From NCBI GenBank assembly GCA_963814875.1, contig CAWFFJ010000024.1, forward strand, positions 1-64,000: a stretch of DNA of 64,000 nucleotides, read 5' to 3'. Positions 55,203-63,675 of the stretch are shown here, piece by piece. Positions within the stretch are counted from its first letter, which is position 1; every line of letters starts with the position of its first letter. The stretch comes from CAVSIS01 sp963814875. Lineage in GTDB: Bacteria; Acidobacteriota; Thermoanaerobaculia; Thermoanaerobaculales; Sulfomarinibacteraceae. A program made the position numbers and the translations under genes. Under the pieces are notes generated by a model. That model was not told the DNA's origin, did not search any database, and saw only the letters and a program-made list of their open reading frames with translations.

Positions 55203-56345
55203 TCACGTCTTGCGGCGCCTGGCGGCGGCCATCTTGAGGCCCTCCCAGGCGAGCCAGCCGCGCAGGGCGAGTCCGCGGCCGAGACCGTGGCGGTGGTCGG
55301 TGCGGGCGATACTCCAGTGGATCAGGGTCTCCGGCGGCGCCAGCCTCTCCTCGACGGGACGGAGCTCGAACCGGATCGACTCGGTCGGACAGGTGAGCAC
55401 GCACACTCCGCATCCAATACAGCGTTCGCCGTCGACGGACATGCCGTCATCAGTCTCGGAGATCGCGGAAACCGGGCAGCGGTTGTCGCGGCACTCGCCG
55501 CAGGCGATGCAGGTCTCGAGGTCAATCGCCGCCACCGAGTTGGAGCGCGCCAGCATGAAGGGCGCGCCGTGCTCGCTGAGACCGCGAAGAAAGCCGCAGC
55601 AGCACGAGCAGCAGTTGCAGACGAAGAACGGCCCGCGCTGGAAGTTGTAGGTGCAGTGGACGAGGCCCTCCTCCTCGACCCGGTCGAGCAGGGCGAGCGC
55701 CTCCTCACGTGTCACCTCGCGGCCCCATTCCGGCAGGTCGCGGTAGGCGTCCGGTTCCGGCGAAAACGACATACAGGTCTCGCTCGAGTGGTGGCAGGGC
55801 TTGCCGAGAAGCGCGCTCTCCTTGCGGCAGATGCAGTCCGCGGTCCGGAAGGAGCGGCAGCGCTCGAGCATCGCCCGAAGGTCGTCGTAGGGCAGGATCT
55901 CGGCGCGGGCGTCGATCCGGCGGTTGACCGGGATCACGCGGGCGAGGGCCGGCGCCGAGCCGCCGAGGGTGGCGGCGAGGGTCGGCGCGTAGCGCTCGAA
56001 GAGCTCCGCCATCTCGTGATCGAGGTGCTCAAGCTGAAACTCGTAGATGCCGACGATGAAGGGAGCGAGGCCGTAGTAGCGTCGGCCGCGTTGCCAGAAG
56101 GAGAAGATCTGACCGCGCTCGCTCATCTGACCGAGAGCGGCTGTGACCTCCTCGACCGGTCGTCGCAGCCGCCGCGCAACCTGGTTCGCGGTCTCCGGGA
56201 CCGGCTTGAGCCGGAGCGCCATGGCCGCGTCCTCTGGTGTGAAGATCCGGCGCAGGATCTCGAGCTCGATCCCGTCAGGCGTCGCAGGGAAGCCGTGCGG
56301 TAGCTTGTCGAGGGCACGAGCGAGGCTGGCGTAGACGTCCGGCAT
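55203..56345 (-). CDS. Cysteine-rich iron-sulfur protein with 2x[4Fe-4S] ferredoxin domain
   Basis: A 380-aa cytoplasmic protein. Residues about 30-100 look like a winged-helix or other small helical module (NQVARRLRRPVEEVTAAL). Then come cysteine groups: C163, C171, C173, C184, C191; C231; a very dense CNCCSCCC at 243-250; and a classical bacterial ferredoxin pair with C279/282/285/290 and C309/312/315/319. ATG at 56345 with GGGAG upstream is taken as start. The dense cluster resembles a sensor or electron-relay with several Fe-S centres. No partner oxidoreductase is adjacent. The gene has no specific known function. Confidence 0.8.
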   Translation of the reverse strand: MPDVYASLARALDKLPHGFPATPDGIELEILRRIFTPEDAAMALRLKPVPETANQVARRLRRPVEEVTAALGQMSERGQIFSFWQRGRRYYGLAPFIVGIYEFQLEHLDHEMAELFERYAPTLAATLGGSAPALARVIPVNRRIDARAEILPYDDLRAMLERCRSFRTADCICRKESALLGKPCHHSSETCMSFSPEPDAYRDLPEWGREVTREEALALLDRVEEEGLVHCTYNFQRGPFFVCNCCSCCCGFLRGLSEHGAPFMLARSNSVAAIDLETCIACGECRDNRCPVSAISETDDGMSVDGERCIGCGVCVLTCPTESIRFELRPVEERLAPPETLIHWSIARTDHRHGLGRGLALRGWLAWEGLKMAAARRRKT

Positions 56346-56666
56346 GGGCGACTCCCGCCGCAGCATAGCGGCGTTCTCGGGCGGAGTCCAAGCGAGACGG
56401 GATGCAATGAACCACAGAGGCTCAGCGCGGGCTTTGCCCGCAACCCAAGAGAGCTCCAGGGGCGGGTCTGAGAGCCGGTGCTGCCGGCTGTGATCCACAG
56501 GCATTGGGCGCCTGAATCCGGGGGACGGGCGGCAGGCAGCCGGCGGCGGGGTCGGGATCGAAGTCCCGCGGGTGGCCGGGCGGTCTGATCTACGGGCTGC
56601 TGCGCGCAGAGCTGCGAGATGCAGACAGGTGAGGACCGATTCCGATGTGATGGCTTGGTGTCTTTG
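56346..56666. other. 5' exon side and gap before the group II intron
   Basis: About 320 bp without a gene. It holds two small hairpins, GCGGGC-TTT-GCCCGC (56427-56441) and AGCCGG-TGCTG-CCGGCT (56473-56489), and TGAACCACAGAGGCTCAG near 56407, which resembles a widespread intergenic motif. The promoter of the minus-strand Fe-S gene lies in its left part. Confidence 0.4.
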
Positions 56667-57142
56667 GTGCGCCAGGAGAAGCCTGGTCAATCTAGCTGGA
56701 TGAAAGGAGCCAGCCATGTGAATTGCTCGTTCGCACATGTAGCCGAGGGAGCGGCGGTGCGGGGTGACCCGCAGGTCGAAGCCTTCCGAGGCGAAGGCGT
56801 GAGCGGTAGCGCAAGCGAACCTGATTCGGCCTCGAAACACGAACTTGTAGGTGGCCAGCCTGCCAAAGGTGGTGAAGCCTGCGACCGGCGGTGAAGCAAC
56901 GAGCGGGAGCAGCCGTTGGGCCTACCGGGGTGATTGAGGACGGCGCGCGCCGAGAGAGTGATCAGGAACCTGGGAGACCCGGCCACGAGGGATGGGACCC
57001 AACCCGTGAGGCGAAGACATAAGCCGCACGAGGGCGTGGTCGGGGGTCGGCGGGGCTCATAGTAGCGACGAAGCGGGGTAACGCCCGTGGAGCGAAGGGG
57101 CCCTACCGTGCACGAGCCGACGCGAGAGGGGAGGAGGGCCGC

Positions 57143-58480
57143 TTGGATCGGGAAGATCCCACTACGGAAGCGAGGGAGCTGGCGCTTGAGAAGCGGCAGT
57201 ACCCGGAGAAGATCTCGTCCCTGAGGCGGAAGCTATACCAGAAGGCCAAGCGGGAGCCGCGGTTCCGGTTTTACGCGTTGTATGACCGGATCTACCGGTC
57301 GGACGTGCTGACGGCGGCATGGGAGCAGGTGCGACGCAATGGCGGTGCACCTGGGGTCGACGGGGTCACGATCGACCACATCGTGGGCTCGGAGGGAGGA
57401 GCGGAGCGGCTCGTGGCAGAGCTACACGAGGAGCTGCGCACCAAGACCTACCAGCCGCAGCCGGTGCGCAGGGTGTACCTGAGGAAGCCCGACGGGCGGG
57501 AGCGGCCGCTCGGGATACCGAGCGTGCGTGACCGGGTGGTGCAGACGGCGACGCTGATGATCTTGGAGCCGATCTTCGAGGCGGATTTCGAGGACGAGTC
57601 CTACGGATTTCGACCGGGGAGGTCGGCGCACGAGGCACTGGCGGCGGTACGCGAGCACATCCAGTCGGGACGAACGGAGGTGTACGACGCAGACCTGGCG
57701 GGGTACTTCGACTCGATACCTCACGACAAGCTGATGAAGGCCGTGCAGATGCGGGTGGTGGATCGGTCGGTGCTGCGACTGATCCGGATGTGGCTCAACG
57801 CGCCTGTGGTGGACAGCCGGGAAGGTGGACCGCCACGCAGGAACCGGCAGGGGACGCCGCAGGGGGGAGTGATCTCACCGCTGTTGGCGAACATTTACCT
57901 GCACTGGTTCGACAAGGCGTTCATGAGTCACAAGGGCCCGGCGCAGTGGGCGAAAGCCCGGCTGGTGCGGTACGCGGACGACTTTGTCGTCCTGGCACGG
58001 TACCAGGGGCCGGAGCTTGTGAGGTGGATCGAGAGCAAGCTGGAGGAGTGGCTTGGTCTGAAGATCAACCGGACCAAGACACGGATCGTGAACCTGAGGC
58101 GAGCGGGAGAGCAGGTGGACTTTCTGGGGTACACGTTTCGATACGACCCGGACCAACATGGGCGAGGGCATCGCTATCTGAACGTGATTCCCTCGAAGAG
58201 GGCGTTGAAGAAGCTCCGAGGAGAGCTGCGGGAGATGACAAGCTCCCGCTACTGCTGGGTGCCGATTCCACGCCTCATCCACAAGGTCAACCGCAAGCTC
58301 AGGGGCTGGTCCAACTACTTCAGCTACGGGTACCCAGCGGCTGCGCGCCACCACGTCAACGGCTACACCGTGCAACGTCTCAGCCGGCACTTGAAGCGGC
58401 GCAGCCAGCGCCCCTTCCGCCCTCCGGAAGGGGTCAGCATGTACCGGCATCTCCATGACATGGGACTGGTCAGGCTGTGA
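57143..58480 (+). CDS. ltrA: Group II intron reverse transcriptase/maturase
   Basis: A 445-aa intron-encoded protein. RT blocks include RPLGIPSVRDRVVQ, YGFRPGRSAHEAL, QGGVISPLLANIYLHW and the catalytic YADDFVVL. The maturase (GIIM) domain is in the last 100 residues (RLIHKVNRKLRGWSNYFSYG). No HNH endonuclease domain follows, so mobility would rely on RT and RNA alone, as in many bacterial C-type introns. Start is TTG at 57143, preceded by GAGGAGGG. All catalytic residues are intact, so the intron could be active. Confidence 0.93.
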   Translation: MDREDPTTEARELALEKRQYPEKISSLRRKLYQKAKREPRFRFYALYDRIYRSDVLTAAWEQVRRNGGAPGVDGVTIDHIVGSEGGAERLVAELHEELRTKTYQPQPVRRVYLRKPDGRERPLGIPSVRDRVVQTATLMILEPIFEADFEDESYGFRPGRSAHEALAAVREHIQSGRTEVYDADLAGYFDSIPHDKLMKAVQMRVVDRSVLRLIRMWLNAPVVDSREGGPPRRNRQGTPQGGVISPLLANIYLHWFDKAFMSHKGPAQWAKARLVRYADDFVVLARYQGPELVRWIESKLEEWLGLKINRTKTRIVNLRRAGEQVDFLGYTFRYDPDQHGRGHRYLNVIPSKRALKKLRGELREMTSSRYCWVPIPRLIHKVNRKLRGWSNYFSYGYPAAARHHVNGYTVQRLSRHLKRRSQRPFRPPEGVSMYRHLHDMGLVRL

Positions 58481-58519
58481 GCTGGTCAACCGTGCATGCC
58501 GATGGTGAAGGGCACGGGA

Positions 58520-58554
58520 ACGCCGGATGCGGGAAATCCGCACGTCCGGTGTGA
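58520..58554 (+). ncRNA. Group II intron domain V
   Basis: GCCGGATGCGG-GAAA-TCCGCACGTCCGGTG folds into the typical 34-nt domain V: a GNRA-like GAAA loop on a lower and upper helix separated by a two-nucleotide bulge (CG/AC). The catalytic triad region lies in the ATGC part near the base. Confidence 0.78.
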
Positions 58555-58649
58555 CGAGGGAGGGGACACCGGGCCGCCCGGCCCGGCCCCCTCTACTCTA
58601 CTGTCTTGGTGGTTCAGGGCTCCATATCTCGAACGTGACCGCTCCGACC

Positions 58650-59378
58650 CTAGATCTGCTTCCAAAGGAACTGTGCCTTCTCCATCCGGCGCAGGATGAG
58701 CTCGACCCGCTTCTGGTAGCCGCGCCGATCGACGCCGGGGTGCCAGGTCGACGGCCGCGACAGCGACGCGGCGAGCTCGGCCGCCCGGCGCTCGTCGAGC
58801 TCGGAAGCGGGCTCGCCGAAGTAGCGGCGGGACGCGGCCTCGGCGCCGTAGATCCCGGGGCCGAGCTCGACCACGTTGAGGTAGAGCTCGAGGATTCGCC
58901 GCTTGCCGAGCGCGTGCTCGAGCTGGACGGTCAGGATCGTCTCCTCGAGCTTGCGCAGCGGGTTGCGCGACGGGCTCAGCCACAGGTTCTTAGCGAGCTG
59001 CTGGGTGATGGTGGAAGCGCCGCGCGGCGCCGTGCGCTCCTCCCACGCCTCCTTGAGGGCGCTCTCGAGCTCGTCGGTGGCGAATCCGTGGTGGTCGAAG
59101 AAGTCGATGTCCTCGGCCACCAGCACCGCGCGCTTGAGGTGCGGTGAGATCTGCCCATAGGACACGGGCGTCCACTGGACGTGCGGCGTGCGGCCCGCGC
59201 GGCGCTCGGCGGCCTTGTAGCGCTCGATGAACGCCGTCGTCCGAGGGTTCGACGAGGCGAGGGCGGCGACGTCGGGCCAGGTCGCCCACCTCCAGGCGAC
59301 ACCTGCGGCCAGCACGAGGGCGGTGCCCACCGCGATTCCGAGGCCGAGGCGAAGGCAGCCGCGGCGTCGCCGGCTCAC
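58650..59378 (-). CDS. mtgA: Monofunctional peptidoglycan transglycosylase
   Basis: A 242-aa GT51 enzyme with one N-terminal membrane helix (LRLGLGIAVGTALVLAAGV). Catalytic Glu in EDIDFFDHHG, GASTITQQLAKNLWL, the third motif RKLEE and KRRILELYLN are all present. It polymerises lipid II glycan strands without transpeptidation. GTG at 59378 with GGGGAG upstream is taken as start; a TTG 17 codons further up is less likely. It is 76 bp from the transporter gene on the same strand. Confidence 0.92.
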   Translation of the reverse strand: MSRRRRGCLRLGLGIAVGTALVLAAGVAWRWATWPDVAALASSNPRTTAFIERYKAAERRAGRTPHVQWTPVSYGQISPHLKRAVLVAEDIDFFDHHGFATDELESALKEAWEERTAPRGASTITQQLAKNLWLSPSRNPLRKLEETILTVQLEHALGKRRILELYLNVVELGPGIYGAEAASRRYFGEPASELDERRAAELAASLSRPSTWHPGVDRRGYQKRVELILRRMEKAQFLWKQI

Positions 59379-59454
59379 GAAGGCTCCCCGGCGGACGGCA
59401 GGTCGGGCGTGCTGGCGCACGAAACGCAAGCCTGCGCCGGCGCCCGTGACGCGC

Positions 59455-60789
59455 TCATGCCGGGGCCGATCCCGTCGCGGCCGCCATCCGCCGCACCAGG
59501 CTGCGCCGGACCGGTGCCACGAGCACCCCGTTGGCGGCGAGCCGGCCGGCGAGCAGGCCGATCGCGGCTGCGCTCGCCCCGACCATGCCGAGAGGACCCG
59601 CGGCCGTCCGCAGCACCACCACCACGACGATCACCTCGGTGGCGGTCGCCCAGGTCACCGCGCCGGTCGCCCGCAGGTGGACGAGCAGCGCGCGCTGCCA
59701 CGACAGCAGCACGGTGAGCGAGGGCATCAGGGCCAGGATCCGTGCGGCGGGCAGCGCAATGCGCGCAAGCTCGGGGGAGAGGCCCGAGAGGTTGCGGAAC
59801 CAGAGCCCGGCGAGGGGCGTCCACACGATGATCCCGAGACCGACTGCCACGAACGTACCGAGGAGGGTCGCGAAGCGCGCCAGGGGCCGGTAGCCTTCGA
59901 GGCGGTCGCCTGCGAGGGCGATGGCGACCTCCTGGAAGGCGAGCCCGAGCGCGCGGAACAAGAACACCAGCGAGTACACCACCGGCAGTACGGCCAGGGA
60001 AGCAACCGCCTCCCGGGAGTGGCCGACCAGGAAGGTCACCACCGGCTGCACTCCGAGGGCGAGCATGGACGTCATGGCAAGCGGCCAGTAGAAGACCGTC
60101 AGGTCGCGCCAGCCGGGAGGCGGCGCTACGGGCTCGGGCTCGAGCTCGCGGATCACAGGGCGCGCCATCGCGAGGGCGACCGCCATCTCGGCGACGACCC
60201 CGGCCGACAGCGCCGCGGCGCCGAGGCTGGCGCCTTCGAGACGACCAGAGAAGAACAGCGCCCCGGCGGTCGCCGACATTGCGCACAGGCGCACCAGGGT
60301 GCCCCATGCCACGCGGCGGGTGAGCCCGGCGCGGATGAGCACTCCCTGCGCAAGCCGACGGACGCCGATCGCGGCCGGCCACGGCAGCAGCAGGACCAGC
60401 GCGCGGTGGGCGCGCGCCGCGACCTCGGCCGGGAGGCCGACCAGCCCCTCGAGGACGGCGGTCGCGACCGGTGGCAGCACCAGCGTGAGCAGCACGAGCG
60501 TGATGGCCACGTTGAGAGCGGTGGCAAAGCGCCGTAGTGCCTGATAGGACGGGCGGTCCTTCACGAGCGCGGTGGCCGCGCTCATCATCATGATGACCGG
60601 CGCCTCGACAAGCAGCGCGAAGGCATAGGCGACCCCGTAGGCGGCGAGATTGACCTCCGGGTTGGGGCGGCGCGCAACCAGGGCGGCGAGGAATGGTCCC
60701 TCGACCGCCATCATCAGCCAGGTGGCGGCGAGCGGCGTCCAGAACCGCGCGATTCCGGCCTGGGTCAGCGGTCGGTGGTCGTTCGGCAT
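59455..60789 (-). CDS. MATE/ANK-like multidrug or metabolite transporter
   Basis: A 444-aa polytopic membrane protein with about 12 hydrophobic helices and two similar halves, as in the MATE flippase fold. The N-terminal block FWTPLAATWLMMAVEGPFLAAL and EAPVIMMMSAATALVKDRPS fit the bacterial group related to the progressive-ankylosis (ANK) protein more than classical NorM. It would export small molecules using an ion gradient. ATG at 60789 lies within the end of the small upstream gene (overlap 25 nt). Confidence 0.75.
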   Translation of the reverse strand: MPNDHRPLTQAGIARFWTPLAATWLMMAVEGPFLAALVARRPNPEVNLAAYGVAYAFALLVEAPVIMMMSAATALVKDRPSYQALRRFATALNVAITLVLLTLVLPPVATAVLEGLVGLPAEVAARAHRALVLLLPWPAAIGVRRLAQGVLIRAGLTRRVAWGTLVRLCAMSATAGALFFSGRLEGASLGAAALSAGVVAEMAVALAMARPVIRELEPEPVAPPPGWRDLTVFYWPLAMTSMLALGVQPVVTFLVGHSREAVASLAVLPVVYSLVFLFRALGLAFQEVAIALAGDRLEGYRPLARFATLLGTFVAVGLGIIVWTPLAGLWFRNLSGLSPELARIALPAARILALMPSLTVLLSWQRALLVHLRATGAVTWATATEVIVVVVVLRTAAGPLGMVGASAAAIGLLAGRLAANGVLVAPVRRSLVRRMAAATGSAPA

Positions 60790-61115
60790 CCGTCGGCGCA
60801 CACGCGGCGCCCGTCCGGCGTCGTCCGCAGACGCGCCGCGGGGCGCATGACCCCGCAGGCATCGCAGGCCACCAACGGCTCGGGCGGTGCTGGCTGGGAG
60901 GGCTGCGGCGGTCGGCCCGGAGGCGGCTGCGGGCTCTTCCACGAGCCTGCCAGGAGAGCGAGCACGGCGAGGACGAGCTCGTCGAGCAGCGGGATCGGGT
61001 CGGGAGTGACGACGTCGAGCAGGAGGAGCCCGGCGAGCACCAGGAACAGCCACGGGAAGCGGAGGCGGCCCAGGAATGGACCGAGCACGCGCCCGAGAAA
61101 CGACGATGGAGCCAT
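60765..61115 (-). CDS. Small membrane protein with C-terminal zinc ribbon
   Basis: A 116-aa protein. N-terminal half has two hydrophobic helices (LRFPWLFLVLAGLLLLDVVT, LLDELVLAVLALLAGSW), matching the DUF6116-type arrangement with the DPIPLLDE turn. After a Pro-rich linker the tail has CDACG...CADGC, a probable zinc ribbon. ATG at 61115 lies inside a near-perfect palindrome. It overlaps the transporter start by 25 nt. Function unknown. Confidence 0.6.
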   Translation of the reverse strand: MAPSSFLGRVLGPFLGRLRFPWLFLVLAGLLLLDVVTPDPIPLLDELVLAVLALLAGSWKSPQPPPGRPPQPSQPAPPEPLVACDACGVMRPAARLRTTPDGRRVCADGCRTTTDR

Positions 61116-61120
61116 CGTCG
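61101..61120 (-). promoter_or_regulatory. 20-bp palindrome over the start codon of the small membrane gene
   Basis: CGACGATGG-AG-CCATCGTCG: 9-bp arms with 2-nt centre. On the minus-strand transcript it places the ATG at 61115 within one arm of a hairpin, which could hide the start codon; alternatively it is a binding site for a dimeric protein. Confidence 0.4.
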
Positions 61121-61157
61121 GCAGTGTAGCAGTCGGCCTCGGCTCGCCGGCTGCCGC

Positions 61158-62348
61158 TCAGACTCGCGTGCCGAGGATGCGCCGCACCAGCTCGAGGCAG
61201 GCCCAGGCCGAGAGTGTCCGCATCCGCGGGGCGTCGAAGGGGAACACGAGGTCGCGGGTCAGGCTCTCGCCTCCCGGGCCGACGACCGCGATCCTCGGCA
61301 CCCCTTCGGGGCTCGCGAGCACCGCCGCGCCGTAGCTGGCGCCGAGGCGCTCGGCGGCACACGCCGCCACTGTCTCCGGGGGAGATCCCCCGTCGAGCTC
61401 GAGCATCCGGATGAGCCGGTCGGCGTCGCTGGCCACCAGGGCGCCGGCCACGGTCTCCGGACGCGCCGCCGCCAGCATCCCCGCCGCGCGGCCGCCCCCG
61501 AAGCCGTCCGCGACCGCGACCGTTGCGCCGGCCTCGGCGAGGCGGGCGGCGACCACCTCGGCGAGGGTGGTGTCGCAGTGTGCGCCGCCGACAACGAAGA
61601 CGTGGCGGCCGAGGCGCGCGCGGGCGTCGCCGGCGAGCGCTACGAGCGCATCGTTGTCGGCGCCGCGCAGCACCAGGCGGATGTGGATCTCGGGGAAGGT
61701 CGCCCGGTACTGGACGACCAGCCGCGCCCCGGACGGCAGCTCGCCACCGAGCCCGTCGAGCCGGTGGCCGGCGTCGGACTCGCCGATACCGAACAGCTTC
61801 AGGGTCGCGACGCGCGGTGGGTCGCCGGGCAGGCGGGAGAGCAGGTCCGGCAGCACGGTGTCCTCGAGCATCCCCTCCATCTCGCGGGGAACTCCCGGCA
61901 TCGAGTAGAGGCGGCAGCGGCCTGCGTCGAGGTGGAAACCGACCGCGGTCCCGCGCGGATTGGGGATCAGCGCGGCGCCCTCGGGGAGATCGGCCTGCTT
62001 GAGGTTGTTGGGGGTCATGGGCCGGTCGCGGCGGGCGAAGAACGCCTCCATGTGGGCGACCGCCTCCGGGTGGCGCACGAGGAGATGGTCGAACGCGATG
62101 GCGACGGCCTCGGTGGTGAGATCGTCCGTGGTCGGACCGAGCCCGCCGGAGATCAGCAGCGCGTCGGCGCGGCCGGTGATCTCGCGCAGCACCGAGATCA
62201 TCTCCGAGATGTCGTCGCCGACCGAGGTGTGGCGAGTGACGGCCAGCCCGGCGTCGGCGAGCCGGGTCGACATCGCACCGGCGTTGGTGTCGGTCAGGCG
62301 GCCCTCGACGAGCTCGTCGCCGACGGTGAGGATCTCGATGCGTGCCAC
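61158..62348 (-). CDS. cinA: CinA-family protein with diverged C-terminal domain
   Basis: A 396-aa protein of CinA length. N-terminal MoCF_biosynth/COG1058 domain is typical: TVGDELVEGRLTDTN, ISGGLGPTTDDLT, NPRGTAVGF and MPGVPREMEGML. The C-terminal half aligns with the PncC nicotinamide-nucleotide amidase domain, but the active-site AESCTGG motif reads VADGFGGG, so the catalytic serine is gone and deamidase activity is doubtful. The N-terminal part may still act as a pyrophosphatase. Start ATG at 62348. Confidence 0.85.
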   Translation of the reverse strand: MARIEILTVGDELVEGRLTDTNAGAMSTRLADAGLAVTRHTSVGDDISEMISVLREITGRADALLISGGLGPTTDDLTTEAVAIAFDHLLVRHPEAVAHMEAFFARRDRPMTPNNLKQADLPEGAALIPNPRGTAVGFHLDAGRCRLYSMPGVPREMEGMLEDTVLPDLLSRLPGDPPRVATLKLFGIGESDAGHRLDGLGGELPSGARLVVQYRATFPEIHIRLVLRGADNDALVALAGDARARLGRHVFVVGGAHCDTTLAEVVAARLAEAGATVAVADGFGGGRAAGMLAAARPETVAGALVASDADRLIRMLELDGGSPPETVAACAAERLGASYGAAVLASPEGVPRIAVVGPGGESLTRDLVFPFDAPRMRTLSAWACLELVRRILGTRV

Positions 62349-62391
62349 AGCGGCCTCCGGCCGCCGACGCTAGACTGCGGAGCCGCGCCCG

Positions 62392-63675
62392 TCAAGGCTC
62401 CATTACGATCGGTCGGGCCAGAGAGTGTGCGGAGTGCGTCGGCACGCGGATGGCACGAAGCAGCTCCTCGGCGCGGTCCACCGCGAGCTCCACCGCGCCG
62501 TCGGGGCGCACGCTGTAGCCGAGCACGGCGCCGGTGAAAGGGTCGGGCCGCTCGAGCTCGGGAAGGGCCGGACGCTCGCCGGGGAAACCGCCGCCGGCGA
62601 GATCGAGCCGGCGCAGGGCGAGCGCGGCGTCCACGAGCTGACGCTCGGCGGCGGCGAACTGGAAGCGGGCGACCGCTCGTCCCGTGTCCGAGGTCGCGAC
62701 CCAGGCGATGATGCGGTAGACCTGCCATGGGAACGGCGAGGCGCCCGGTTCGAAGCGTTCCGGCGCCGTGCCGTAGGGCGTCCCGAAGAGGTCGACGAGC
62801 TCGAGCCGCCTGCGCAGCAGCTCGGCGCGGGAGAGGTCGAGCAGGATCCGGTCGAGAAAGGAGGCGCCGCGCGCGGTCGTGAGCGCTTCGCGTCCTCCGT
62901 CGACCAGCTGCTGGGAGACCGCGATCTCCATCGCGATCGCCCGCTTGCCGTAGGCGAGCGGGTCGGCCGTGGGCAGTGTGCGGGCAAGACCTTCGAGTCG
63001 GGTGGGCTCTTCGCGCCAACGGGCGGAGGGAGCGAGCGCCTCGAGCGCGACCTGTCCGGTGAGGTTCTCAGCCGCGTTGGCGATCAGCGCCGTGAGCAGG
63101 CACGGCGCTGCGGCGAGAGAGTCGGTGAACCGGGCCATGAGCCTGAGGTTGTGAAGGCCGTCGTCGACGTGGCCCTGGAAAAACGCGAGCCGGGCGTCGG
63201 CGGCGAGGAAACGGACCGCGTTGATGAGGGGCACGAGGTCGGGCGTCTGCCAGTGCCCGTCGGCGAGCCGCACGTCCCAGTCCGACTCGGGAAGGTCGAG
63301 CGCACGGGACATGGTCTCGATCGCGGGCCGGCACGTCCCGAGCAGCGCAGCGATCGCGGCGTTCTGGTCAGGCGTCCACTCGGCGGCGGGCAGGAAGCCG
63401 AGCTCCCCGACCAGGAGGCTCTCGTCCTTTGACCACACCAGCGCCGCCGCTCCCGCGCGCAGCCACGATGCGGCGTTCCGGTCCTCCTCGAGCCGCGGAC
63501 CACCGGACAAGATCGCCATGTCCTCTAACGGAAGGCGACGCTCGGTCTCGGCGAGCGCCCGGGGCAGTGCGATCCGTCCCGCGAGGCGCAGGCTGAGCAC
63601 GGCCACGGCGGCGAGGGCGAGCAGGGCAGCGGCTGTCCACAGAGCGATGCGCAGGGCGCGGCGGGTGCGGGTCAT
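62392..63675 (-). CDS. Conserved hypothetical protein, membrane-anchored
   Basis: A 427-aa protein with one N-terminal membrane helix (IALWTAAALLALAAVAVLSL), then a mainly helical soluble part that would be periplasmic. Recognisable features are only internal: GHVDDGLHNLRLMARFTDS looks TPR-like, and the end has GYSVRPDGAVELA. I do not recognise a family with a known function. Its ATG overlaps the stop of the upstream gene (ATGA), so the two are one unit. Confidence 0.6.
   Translation of the reverse strand: MTRTRRALRIALWTAAALLALAAVAVLSLRLAGRIALPRALAETERRLPLEDMAILSGGPRLEEDRNAASWLRAGAAALVWSKDESLLVGELGFLPAAEWTPDQNAAIAALLGTCRPAIETMSRALDLPESDWDVRLADGHWQTPDLVPLINAVRFLAADARLAFFQGHVDDGLHNLRLMARFTDSLAAAPCLLTALIANAAENLTGQVALEALAPSARWREEPTRLEGLARTLPTADPLAYGKRAIAMEIAVSQQLVDGGREALTTARGASFLDRILLDLSRAELLRRRLELVDLFGTPYGTAPERFEPGASPFPWQVYRIIAWVATSDTGRAVARFQFAAAERQLVDAALALRRLDLAGGGFPGERPALPELERPDPFTGAVLGYSVRPDGAVELAVDRAEELLRAIRVPTHSAHSLARPIVMEP

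Larger units (their letters stand above)
56667..58601 (+). mobile_element. Group II intron with maturase
   Basis: The element starts at GTGCGCC (56667, the consensus 5' end GUGYG), runs through a structured region full of short inverted repeats, contains a maturase-type reverse transcriptase, then domain V at 58520-58554 and a domain VI stem (58556-58598) with a bulged A in CTCTAC. The 3' end is placed at AC 58600-58601, give or take a few bases. Length is about 1.9 kb. It lies in a non-coding gap between two minus-strand genes, opposite in orientation, so it interrupts no visible gene. Confidence 0.8.
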
